Shown piece by piece: positions 16,334 to 23,897 of a stretch of 64,000 bases of DNA. The position numbers and the translations under genes are program-made. Source of the DNA: Tistlia consotensis USBA 355 (GTDB lineage Bacteria > Pseudomonadota > Alphaproteobacteria > Kiloniellales > DSM-21159); NCBI RefSeq assembly GCF_900177295.1, contig NZ_FWZX01000005.1:62001-126000 (forward strand), in the 5' to 3' direction. The notes under the pieces are model-generated. The model was not told the DNA's origin and ran no database searches. It saw nothing but the letters and a program-made list of their open reading frames with translations. Numbering within the stretch: position 1 is the first letter of the stretch; every line of letters begins with the position of its first letter.

Positions 16334-17068
16334 TCACATCTCCTCCTTGATGCCGGCCCGCAGCAGCCACCAGTTGACCGGATAGGCGGTCGCGAAGCCG
16401 AACAGCATGGCGATCTGCATCATGAACCAGAACTCCGGGCTGGCGACCTCCAGCGTCGCGCCGAGCAGGTCGCGAAAGATCCAGAAGTTGGCGACCGCCA
16501 TGAAGCCGTACATGCCGACCTGCCAGGCGGTCAGCGACAGGGTGTCGGCCTTGACCGCCTGCGCCAGCCCGGCCCACAGGCCGAGCCCGCGCATCGGCGC
16601 GATGGTGAAGTACTGGAAGGCGACGCCGAAGCCGTAGGCGAAGAGGAAGTCGAGGATCCAGACGGCGAACATCTTCTCCTGGAAGAGCGACTGCCAGCCG
16701 AGCCAGACCGCGACGGCCGGCAGCGCGAAGGCCAGCCACTCGGCGCAGATGTCGCCCAGCGTGCAGCCGGCGCCGCAGTGGCTGGTGCCCTTGGCGACCA
16801 TGATCCAGAAGGGCGTCCCGGCCTTGTTGGGCGGAGTCTCGTCGCGCTGCAGGGCCCGCCGCATCTTCCGGTGCGTCGAAAGGCGCCCGTAGGCGACGTA
16901 GCCCCACAGCGCGATCGCCGTACCGAACAGCGCGACGACCGGCCAGACCACCCCCATGATCCACATGTGCTGGGGATGGCGCAGCACGTCGACCAGTACG
17001 GCGGCGGCGCAGAGCAGGCCGAGGCCGAGCGCGGCGATCGAGAGCAGGTGCAGCCAGTCGGGAATCAT
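16334..17068 (-). CDS. DUF4396 family membrane protein
   Basis: A 244-residue multi-pass membrane protein. Six or so hydrophobic segments are visible (LHLLSIAALGLGLLCAAAVL, IMGVVWPVVALFGTAIALWG, LAFALPAVAVWLGW, ILDFLFAYGFGVAFQYF and others). A loop contains KGTSHCGAGCTLGDICAEW, the Cys/His signature of the DUF4396 family, which suggests a metal or redox site. Function is unknown. The start is taken at 17068, just before MIPDWLHLL; longer frames upstream read low-complexity sequence. Confidence 0.85.
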   Translation of the reverse strand: MIPDWLHLLSIAALGLGLLCAAAVLVDVLRHPQHMWIMGVVWPVVALFGTAIALWGYVAYGRLSTHRKMRRALQRDETPPNKAGTPFWIMVAKGTSHCGAGCTLGDICAEWLAFALPAVAVWLGWQSLFQEKMFAVWILDFLFAYGFGVAFQYFTIAPMRGLGLWAGLAQAVKADTLSLTAWQVGMYGFMAVANFWIFRDLLGATLEVASPEFWFMMQIAMLFGFATAYPVNWWLLRAGIKEEM

Positions 17069-17271
17069 CGAGGCAAACCTCGGTCGTGGCGGGGGACGGG
17101 GCAGCCGACCGGTCGGCGGCGTCGTCGGGCCAACGGCAGGGACTTGCCCCTTGTTCCCCGGCGCCCCCTGCCGCGGGGGGCTGCCCTGCGCCCCTGGACC
17201 CTTGCCCCCGGCGCCCGGGCGCGGCATGGATGACCGCGAAAAGACGAGCATCGACGGCAGGAGACGAGACG

Positions 17272-18051
17272 ATGGCGGAGCTGCGGACCAACCCCTTCAA
17301 GCAGGCGATCCGGGAGGGCCGGCCGCAGATCGGCCTCTGGTCCCAGCTGATGCACCCGCTGGTCGCCGACATCCTGAAGGAGGCCGGCTTCGACTGGATC
17401 GTGCTCGACATGGAGCACGGCCAGAACGAGATCCAGGACGTGCTGGTCCAGCAGATGGCCATGACCGGCGGCACCGCCGAGCCGGTCGTCCGGCCGCCGT
17501 GGAACGACATGGTCTACCTGAAGCGGATCCTCGACACCGGGGCCCAGACCGTGCTGATCCCGATGATCGACGACGCCGAGCAGGCGGCGCGCGCCGTCTC
17601 CTACTGCCAGTACCCGCCGCAGGGCCTGCGCGGCGTCGCCTCGGGCATGCGCGCCAACCGCTTCGGCCGCATCAAGGGCTACCACCCCCTCGCCAACGAG
17701 CAGATCTGCGTGCTGGTCCAGGTCGAGAGCCGCAAGGCCCTGGAAAACATCGACGCGATCGCCGCGGTCGCGGGCGTCGACGGCGTGTTCATCGGCCCGA
17801 CCGACCTCTCGACCGGCCTCGGCCACCTCGCCGACCCGAACCACCCCGAGGTCCAGGCCGCGATCAGGCACGCCGTCGAGCGCTGCAAGGCCGCCGGCAA
17901 GCCGGCCGGCATCCTGACCGCCGACAACGCCGCCGCCGAGCGCTACCTCGACTGGGGCTACACCTTCGTCGCGGTCGGCGGCGACACCGGCATCCTGGCC
18001 AACGGCGCCGACGCCCTGGCCGGCAAGTTCCTCAAGCTGATCGGGCGGTAA
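17272..18051 (+). CDS. HpcH/HpaI-type aldolase
   Basis: A 259-residue class II pyruvate aldolase of the HpaI/GarL family, which cleaves 2-keto-4-hydroxy acids to pyruvate and an aldehyde. Visible features are VLDMEHGQN (base histidine region), VVRPPWND (Arg), LVQVESRKALENI (metal Glu) and FIGPTDLSTGLG (metal Asp). The start has GGAGACGAGACG upstream. It stands alone, so its exact substrate cannot be read from neighbours; a sugar-acid route is likely given the operon further on. Confidence 0.9.
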   Translation: MAELRTNPFKQAIREGRPQIGLWSQLMHPLVADILKEAGFDWIVLDMEHGQNEIQDVLVQQMAMTGGTAEPVVRPPWNDMVYLKRILDTGAQTVLIPMIDDAEQAARAVSYCQYPPQGLRGVASGMRANRFGRIKGYHPLANEQICVLVQVESRKALENIDAIAAVAGVDGVFIGPTDLSTGLGHLADPNHPEVQAAIRHAVERCKAAGKPAGILTADNAAAERYLDWGYTFVAVGGDTGILANGADALAGKFLKLIGR

Positions 18052-18097
18052 TATGGGCTAAGTCGGCTGGCAGCGCCCGAGAACACCAGCGCGGCAG

Positions 18098-19018
18098 TCA
18101 CCGAGCCGGCAGTTGCCCCGGGATCATGGCGTCCACCCACGCGGCTTGTAGTTCGCTTGCCGTGCAAACGACCCGTTCTCCCTGCGTCCGCTTGTCGTTG
18201 AGGAGTGCGAGCACTCGCTGTTCCATGTCGTAAGCCGCCATCTGGGTCTTCCATCTCTGGGTCAGCACCGCCGTCCAGCTTTCGCCGAGGGTTTCGTGCG
18301 GGACATGCTTGTTCACCTCCGCAAGGCGAGCGGCGACATCTTGGGCATGGCCGATCTTCCAGATATTGCGTCTACCGAATCGCAACGCATAGGTCACAGC
18401 GGCACCGCTCATGTTCCGCGAGACCTCTCCGGACCATGACGAGGGTGCCGGCCCCTTCGTGGGTCCTGAGGACGACAATGCGTCGGCCAAGGCGCGATGA
18501 CGTCGGATAAGCTCCAGATCGGGTACGTCAACTTCCTCGCGCGGCAGCTCGAGAACGGCGGCTCGGTCGTCAGCGTCCAGCAACACGGCGCGGACAGTTG
18601 CTCCGTAGGATAGCTGCGCTTTGATGACCTCAGTGACCTTCGGACGATCAGGAAACTTCCACGCACGAAGCATCGGCAGAGCCTTCGGCCACTTGAACTT
18701 ACCGTCGCTGGCAAAGCTTTCCGGCTGCAACGTGGTGGTGTCGAGAACGTCAAGACTGTCGATCGGCAAGCGTCCGATCTCGGCAAGGCCGAGAAAGCGA
18801 CCGCGATCTCCGAGCGCCGTCGGCTCCTGCTGGGTTCCGACGAAGGCGATGACGTCACCCGCACGCGAACTGCGGATCAGGGAGTCGCGGCTCGCCGCTA
18901 GACCGAATGAAATAATAGGCCAGCGTTGCGGGTCGAAGCCCCAGAAGCGCTTTGCAAAGACCTGCCTCAAGTCGGCGCCCCCCTGATCGGAGCTTGGGAA
19001 GTCCCGCCGATCGGTCAC
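18098..19018 (-). CDS. PUA/EVE-like N-terminus fused to a GIY-YIG (T5orf172-like) domain
   Basis: A 306-residue protein. The N-terminal part (residues about 20-100: RFWGFDPQRWPIISFG, then RAGDVIAFVGTQ and RGRFLGLAEIGRL) looks like a PUA/EVE-type fold that in other proteins reads modified bases. Residues about 205-295 resemble a GIY-YIG/T5orf172 domain: TYALRFGRRNIWKIGHAQDV, with candidate catalytic Arg231 and Glu266. This suggests a modification-dependent nuclease; that is inference. The start is GTG at 19018 with a weak ribosome site, so it may begin a little elsewhere. The gene is less GC-rich than its neighbours and unrelated to them, consistent with horizontal gain. Confidence 0.6.
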   Translation of the reverse strand: MTDRRDFPSSDQGGADLRQVFAKRFWGFDPQRWPIISFGLAASRDSLIRSSRAGDVIAFVGTQQEPTALGDRGRFLGLAEIGRLPIDSLDVLDTTTLQPESFASDGKFKWPKALPMLRAWKFPDRPKVTEVIKAQLSYGATVRAVLLDADDRAAVLELPREEVDVPDLELIRRHRALADALSSSGPTKGPAPSSWSGEVSRNMSGAAVTYALRFGRRNIWKIGHAQDVAARLAEVNKHVPHETLGESWTAVLTQRWKTQMAAYDMEQRVLALLNDKRTQGERVVCTASELQAAWVDAMIPGQLPAR

Positions 19019-19152
19019 AACAGCTCAGCGTCGGCCAGCCTTGCCGAGGGGCATCTTAAGCGATCGGTCACGGGCTGTAGAGAGTGCGCGATCGTGCACG
19101 AGTCCGCGCCGTCGCGCCGGCTCCCGCCCCTCACCGTGCTCGCGACTTCCCC

Positions 19153-20031
19153 TCACCCCCCGAAGCGCGGCTCCGGGACGCCCTGGATGCCCAGGTCGTA
19201 GATCGCGAAGAGGCTGCCGCGCAGCACGCCGTCGCCGGGGAAGCGCGGTAGCGGCGGCTTGGCCATCGAGGTGACGTAGAGCACGTCGAGCTTCGGGCCG
19301 CCGAACATCGCGCTGGTGACCTTCCTGACCGGCATCTCGATGATCCGCTCGACCGTGCCGTCGGGCCGGTAGCGGACCAGCTTGCCGGCATAGACCAGGG
19401 CGCTCCAGACGCAGCCCTCGGCGTCGACCGTGGCGCCGTCGGCGGCGCCACCGCCGCTGGTGTCGACCTTGGCGAAGGTGCGCCGGTTGCTGACCCCGCC
19501 GGTCGCCTGGTCGTAGTCGTAGGCCCAGATCTCGCCCGACCAGCTGTCGGCGAAATAGAAGGTGTCGCCGTCCGGGCTCCAGCAGGGGCCGTTGGAGACG
19601 ATGATGCCGCTGTCCAGGCTGTGCAGCGAGAAGTCGGGGTCGAGCCGGTAGAGCGCGCCGTTCGGCCCCTCCTCCATGGTGTCCATCGAGCCGGCGACGA
19701 AGCGGCCCTGCTTGTCGACCTTGCCGTCGTTGAGGCGGTTGGCCGGCTTGCCGGGCTCGGGGTCGACGATCAGCGCGACCTCGCCGCTGGCGAAGTCCAG
19801 GGTGTGGAAGCCGTTCTCCAGCGACAGGATCGCGCCCCGGCCGTCCTTGCGGATCGCCATCGAGCCGATCTTGCCCGGCACGTCCCAGGCGCGCAGCTCG
19901 TGGCCCTCGGCGGTCGCGCGGAAGACCCGGCCGTCGAAGCTGTCGATCCAGTAGAGCCGCTGGCTCTCGACGTCCCAGAGCGGGCCCTCGCCGAGGGTCG
20001 TCTTGACGTCGACCAGGACTTCGATGCGCAT
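19153..20031 (-). CDS. SMP-30/gluconolactonase family lactonase, copy 1
   Basis: A 292-residue six-bladed beta-propeller hydrolase. Metal-site residues are visible in LGEGPLWD (Glu), NRLNDGKVDKQGRF (Asn) and SNGPCWSPDGDTFYFADS (Asn, Asp). The family opens sugar lactones to aldonic acids. The start at 20031 has GGGAGGAGAAG. It follows the second SMP-30 gene by 37 bp on the same strand, as the last gene of the sugar-acid operon. Confidence 0.9.
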   Translation of the reverse strand: MRIEVLVDVKTTLGEGPLWDVESQRLYWIDSFDGRVFRATAEGHELRAWDVPGKIGSMAIRKDGRGAILSLENGFHTLDFASGEVALIVDPEPGKPANRLNDGKVDKQGRFVAGSMDTMEEGPNGALYRLDPDFSLHSLDSGIIVSNGPCWSPDGDTFYFADSWSGEIWAYDYDQATGGVSNRRTFAKVDTSGGGAADGATVDAEGCVWSALVYAGKLVRYRPDGTVERIIEMPVRKVTSAMFGGPKLDVLYVTSMAKPPLPRFPGDGVLRGSLFAIYDLGIQGVPEPRFGG

Positions 20032-20068
20032 CGCTTCTCCTCCCTTGCTGCTGTTCCGTCCCGGCCGG

Positions 20069-20941
20069 TCAGCCGGCGAAGCGCGGCTCCGGCAGGCCGG
20101 TGACGCCCAGCCCGTGGACCGCGAAGACCATCCCCGCCTCCCGCTCCTTGTGGCGCACCCCGTCGTGGGGCCGCGCCATCGAGGTCACGAAGGCGATGTC
20201 GAGGTTCGGACCGCCGAAGGTGATGCTGGTCGTCGAGAAGACCGGCAGGCCGACCACGCGGTCGACCACCCCCTCGGGGTCGAAGCGGACCAGCCGGCCG
20301 GCGTAGACCTCGACCGACCAGAGGAAGCCCTCGGAATCGACCGTGGCGCCGTCGGGGAAGCCCTGGCGCGCCTCGAAGCTGGCGAAGAGCCGGCGCGAGC
20401 GCACGGCGCCCGAGGCCGTGTCGTAGTCGTAGGCGTAGATCGCGGCGGCCGAGCTGTCGGCGAAGTAGAGCGTCCGCCCGTCCGGGCTGAAGCAGGGGCC
20501 GTTCGAGCAGATGATGCCCTCGTCGAGGACGTGGCAGGAGAGGTCCGGATCGAGACGGAACAGCTTGCCGATCGGGTCGGCCTCCTGGAAGTCCATGGAG
20601 CCGGCCAGGAAGCGGCCCTGGCGGTCGACCTTGCCGTCGTTGAGCCGGGGGCGCAGCTCACCGGGCTGGGTCTCGACGATCCGCGTGACCGCGCCGCTGT
20701 CGAGGTCGAGGAAGTGGAAGCCGCTGCGCAGCGCCAGCACCGCGCCGCCCTTCTCGCGCAGCGCGAAGGAGCCGATCGGCTCGGGCAGGGACCAGGTCCG
20801 GCGGTCGCCGCCCTTCAGGTCGCAGCGATGCAGCGCCGGGCCGTAGGAGTCGATCCAGTAGAAGCGCTCCTCCGCCGGATCCCACAGCGGCCCCTCGCCC
20901 AGGCTGTCGCGCTCGGCGACGAAGGTCTCGATGCGCAGCAT
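20069..20941 (-). CDS. SMP-30/gluconolactonase family lactonase, copy 2
   Basis: A 290-residue paralogue of the gene at 19153, with the same signatures (LGEGPLWDPAEERFYWID, RPRLNDGKVDRQGRF, CSNGPCFSPDGRTLYFADSS). The ATG at 20941 has a strong GGAGGAGGGAG site, so I reject the in-frame start at 20974. It is separated from the BKACE gene upstream by a large palindromic repeat (20972-21113). Two lactonases together suggest two lactone substrates or stereoisomers. Confidence 0.9.
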   Translation of the reverse strand: MLRIETFVAERDSLGEGPLWDPAEERFYWIDSYGPALHRCDLKGGDRRTWSLPEPIGSFALREKGGAVLALRSGFHFLDLDSGAVTRIVETQPGELRPRLNDGKVDRQGRFLAGSMDFQEADPIGKLFRLDPDLSCHVLDEGIICSNGPCFSPDGRTLYFADSSAAAIYAYDYDTASGAVRSRRLFASFEARQGFPDGATVDSEGFLWSVEVYAGRLVRFDPEGVVDRVVGLPVFSTTSITFGGPNLDIAFVTSMARPHDGVRHKEREAGMVFAVHGLGVTGLPEPRFAG

Positions 20942-20971
20942 GGCTCCCTCCTCCTGTTCCGGTGCGTCGCC

Positions 20972-21113
20972 CACCCCTCACCTCCCACGCTTCGCGTGGG
21001 CCCCTCCCTCTCCCCCAAGGGGCGAGGGAATGGACGGGGCCCTTCCTGATCCCTCGCCCCTTGGGGGAGAGGGAGGGGCCCGCGGCCGTCAGGCCGCGGG
21101 AGGGTGAGGGGTG
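20972..21113. repeat. Large nested inverted repeat with perfect 32-bp arms
   Basis: Arms at 20998-21029 and 21050-21081 are exact reverse complements over 32 bp, with a 20-bp centre. Outside them, CACCCCTCACCTCCC-type sequence on the left pairs with GGGAGGGTGAGGGGTG on the right. The element lies between two genes of the same operon and could form a strong RNA hairpin that lowers expression of the two lactonases or protects the upstream mRNA. It resembles the element at 9960-10094 in composition and layout. Confidence 0.8.
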
Positions 21114-21141
21114 ACGCCGATCCAGTACCTTCCCCAGCGCC

Positions 21142-22110
21142 CTAGAAAGCCACCGCGTCGCCGCCCTTGAGCGACAGGATTTCGCGCGCCTCGGCCGGTG
21201 TCGCGAGCCGCTTGCCCAGGCCCTCGACGAGCTGGCGGGCGAGCCTGACCTGGTCGGCGTTGGAGGTCGCGAGGCGGCCCTTGCCGGCCCAGAGCGAGTC
21301 CTCCAGGCCGACGCGGATGTTGCCGCCCATGGCGGCGGCCTGCGCCGCGATGCGCAGCTGGCTGGCGCCGGCGCCCAGCACCGACCAGCGGAAGTCCCTG
21401 CCGAACAGCCGGTCGGCGGTCCGCTTCATGTGGATGACGTCCTCGGGGTGGGTGCCGATGCCGCCGAGCAGGCCGAAGACCGACTGCACGAAGAACGGCG
21501 GCTTGACCAGGCCGCGGTCGGCGAAGTGCGCCAGGTTGTAGAGATGCGAGATGTCGTAGCACTCGAACTCGAAGCGCGTGCCGTTGTCGTAGCAGGTCTG
21601 AAGAATGAACTCGATGTCCTTGAAGGTATTACGGAAAACCAGATCGCGGGTAGCCTCGAGGTGCTGCCGCTCCCACTCGAACTTGAACTCCTTGTAGCGG
21701 TCGACGAGGTGGTAGAGGCCGAAGTTCATCGAGCCCATGTTGAGCGAGGCGACCTCGGGCTTGAAGGTGTCGGCCGGCCTCACCCGCTCCTCGACGCGCA
21801 TGTAGGGGCTGCCGCCAGTGGTGATGTTCACCACCGCGTCGGTGTTCTGCTTGATGCGTGGCAGGAAGCGCGCGAAGGCCTCCGGCGTCTGGTCCGGCTG
21901 GCCGGTCTCGGGGTTGCGCGCGTGCAGGTGCAGGATCGCCGCGCCCGCCTCGGCGGCGGCCAGGGCGTCGGCCGCGATCTGGTCCGGCGTGATCGGCAGG
22001 TGCGGCGACATGGTCGGCGTGTGGATCGCGCCGGTGACCGCGCAGGTGATGATCACCGCCTCGGCGCCGGCGCCGACAGAAGCCCTCTTGTTCATGCCGC
22101 TCTCGCTCAT
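21142..22110 (-). CDS. BKACE family beta-keto acid cleavage enzyme (DUF849)
   Basis: A 322-residue protein of the 3-keto-5-aminohexanoate cleavage (Kce/BKACE) family: zinc TIM-barrels that cut a beta-keto acid with acetyl-CoA to acetoacetate and a new acyl-CoA. Zinc histidines fall at His61 and His63 (ILHLHARNPETG); ITCAVTGAIHTPTMSPHLP and ITTGGSPYM are family signatures. Its ATG overlaps the stop of the dehydrogenase gene (ATGA). That gene would supply the beta-keto acid, so the two steps are coupled. An earlier in-frame start at 22176 is rejected because it lies within the dehydrogenase gene. Confidence 0.92.
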   Translation of the reverse strand: MSESGMNKRASVGAGAEAVIITCAVTGAIHTPTMSPHLPITPDQIAADALAAAEAGAAILHLHARNPETGQPDQTPEAFARFLPRIKQNTDAVVNITTGGSPYMRVEERVRPADTFKPEVASLNMGSMNFGLYHLVDRYKEFKFEWERQHLEATRDLVFRNTFKDIEFILQTCYDNGTRFEFECYDISHLYNLAHFADRGLVKPPFFVQSVFGLLGGIGTHPEDVIHMKRTADRLFGRDFRWSVLGAGASQLRIAAQAAAMGGNIRVGLEDSLWAGKGRLATSNADQVRLARQLVEGLGKRLATPAEAREILSLKGGDAVAF

Positions 22111-23054
22111 TTGCCGAACTCCCGATCCGATTGCTTCTTGTGGGCCGCCAGGGCGATCAGCCGGCGGTCCCGCCACAGCTGGCGCGCCGCCAGCTCCCGC
22201 TCCGGCAGCCGCCCGCGCCGCTGCGCCAGCACCCGCTCCAGCACCGGCCCGGCCCAGTCGGCGCGGTGGCGCGTCTGCTCGAAGATGTTGCTGTAGATGC
22301 CCTGGTAGCGCGCGACGTAGTCGGCGACGCCGCCAGGCGCGTTGAGGTCGATGGTCTCGAAGGGGCCGATGAAGGACCAGCGCAGGGCGAGACCGTCGCG
22401 GATGCCGATGTCGACGTCCTCGACGCTCGCGTAGCCCTCGTCGACCAGCCGGAAGGCCTCCTCCAGCAGGGCGCCCTGCAGGCGGTTCATGACGAAGCCG
22501 TCGAGCTCGCGCTGCATGACGATCGGCGCGTGCCCGGCCTCGACCAGCAGCGCCCGCGTGCGCTCGACCGCTTCGGCCGAGGTCCAGGGCGCCGGCACGA
22601 CCTCGGCGGCCGGGATCAGGTAGGGCGGATTGATCGGGTGCACGACCAGGCAGCGCGCCCTGCCCTTCAGCGCCTCGGTGAAGCGCGAGGGCAGCAGCGC
22701 CGAGCTGGAGCTGGCGATGACCGCCGCCGCGGGCGCGGCCTCGTCGAGCTCGGCGAAGACCCGCCGCTTGACCGAGAGATCCTCCGGCGTGCTCTCCTGG
22801 ACGTGCGCCGCATCGGCCAGGGCGGCCCCGAGGTCGGTTTCCGGCGCGATGCGCGCCAGCACCTCGGCGGGCGTGGCGCCGTTCAGCAGGTCGTGGGCGG
22901 CCAGGTCCTTCAGGATCTCCGAGACGAAGCCGAGCGCCGCCTCGGGCGCCGCCGGCTCGCGGTCCCAGAGCGCGACGCGGAAGCCCGCGCGGGCGAAGGA
23001 GATGGCCCAGGCCCGGCCGATCAGGCCGCTGCCGACGAGCGCGATCTTGGTCAT
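22107..23054 (-). CDS. 3-hydroxyacid dehydrogenase (L-gulonate 3-dehydrogenase / carnitine dehydrogenase-like)
   Basis: A 315-residue NAD-dependent dehydrogenase of the 3-hydroxyacyl-CoA dehydrogenase superfamily without the CoA-handling fusion domains. The nucleotide site is IALVGSGLIGRAWA; VHPINPPYLIP and DGFVMNRLQGALLEEAFRL match the lambda-crystallin/L-gulonate 3-dehydrogenase and L-carnitine dehydrogenase subgroup. It oxidises a 3-hydroxy acid to a 3-keto acid, the substrate type of the overlapping BKACE gene. I chose the ATG at 23054 for its GGAGGGTTCC site over the one at 23075. Confidence 0.88.
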   Translation of the reverse strand: MTKIALVGSGLIGRAWAISFARAGFRVALWDREPAAPEAALGFVSEILKDLAAHDLLNGATPAEVLARIAPETDLGAALADAAHVQESTPEDLSVKRRVFAELDEAAPAAAVIASSSSALLPSRFTEALKGRARCLVVHPINPPYLIPAAEVVPAPWTSAEAVERTRALLVEAGHAPIVMQRELDGFVMNRLQGALLEEAFRLVDEGYASVEDVDIGIRDGLALRWSFIGPFETIDLNAPGGVADYVARYQGIYSNIFEQTRHRADWAGPVLERVLAQRRGRLPERELAARQLWRDRRLIALAAHKKQSDREFGK

Positions 23055-23079
23055 TGTTCTGGAACCCTCCGTCATGGCG

Positions 23080-23871
23080 TCACAGGGTCTCGACGTTGCC
23101 GTCCACGCCGAGCGACTGCCCGGAGATGTTCCAGCCGTCGGGCGACAGCAGGAAGGCGACCATGCCGGCGACGTCGTGCGGGCTGGTCATGCGGCGCAGC
23201 GAGATGCGGTCCAGATATTGCCGCTCCATCGCCTCGAACGACACCCCGACCTGCTCGGCGCGGGCGCGGATCACGCCGGCCATGCGCGGCCCCTCGATGA
23301 TGCCCGGCAGGATCGCGTTGACCCGGATGTTGGCCGGCCCGAGCTCCTTGGCCAGGCTCTGGGTGAAGCCGATGAGGCCGAACTTCGCCGAGGAATAGGG
23401 GCTGCGGAAGGCGTAGCCGTAGCGGCCGGCCGCCGAGGACATGTTGACGATGGCGCCGCCGCCGGCGGCCTTGATCAGCGGCACGGCATGGTGGGCGCAG
23501 AGGAAGCTGCCGGTCAGGCTGACCTCCAGGCAGCGCCGCCAGTCGGCCGGGGAGATCTCCTCGACGCCCCCGGTCGGCCCGGCGATGCCGGCGTTGTTGA
23601 TCAGCGCGTCGAGGCCGCCGAGCTCGCTCTCGGCGACCGCGACCAGGGCCGCGACCGCCGCCTCGTCGGTGACGTCGGCCGGCCGCGCCAGGGCCTGGGG
23701 GAAGCGCGTCGAGAAGTCGGCCAGGGCCGGCTCGGCGACGTCGCAGACCAGGACCCGCGCGCCCTCGGCGATCAGCCGCTCGGCGATCGCCAGGCCGATG
23801 CCGGCGGCGCCGGCGGTGATCAGCACGCGCTGGCCCTGCAGGCCCGGTCTGGTGCTTCTTTCGTCTGTCAT
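23080..23871 (-). CDS. Short-chain dehydrogenase/reductase
   Basis: A 263-residue SDR. Cofactor motif ITAGAAGIGLAIA, NNAG in INNAGIAGP, catalytic Ser in NMSSAAGRYGYA and the YSSAK catalytic pair are all present. It starts with a GGAGAAG site, 26 bp after the permease stop. In this operon it would oxidise a sugar or polyol, perhaps to the lactone opened by the SMP-30 enzymes; the substrate is not readable from sequence. Confidence 0.92.
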   Translation of the reverse strand: MTDERSTRPGLQGQRVLITAGAAGIGLAIAERLIAEGARVLVCDVAEPALADFSTRFPQALARPADVTDEAAVAALVAVAESELGGLDALINNAGIAGPTGGVEEISPADWRRCLEVSLTGSFLCAHHAVPLIKAAGGGAIVNMSSAAGRYGYAFRSPYSSAKFGLIGFTQSLAKELGPANIRVNAILPGIIEGPRMAGVIRARAEQVGVSFEAMERQYLDRISLRRMTSPHDVAGMVAFLLSPDGWNISGQSLGVDGNVETL

Positions 23872-23897
23872 GGGCAGCTTCTCCGATGAAGGGCCGA

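Noticed and set aside
19153-20941. The two SMP-30 genes as one broken gene
   Set aside because: Each has full length, its own ribosome site and complete metal-site motifs.
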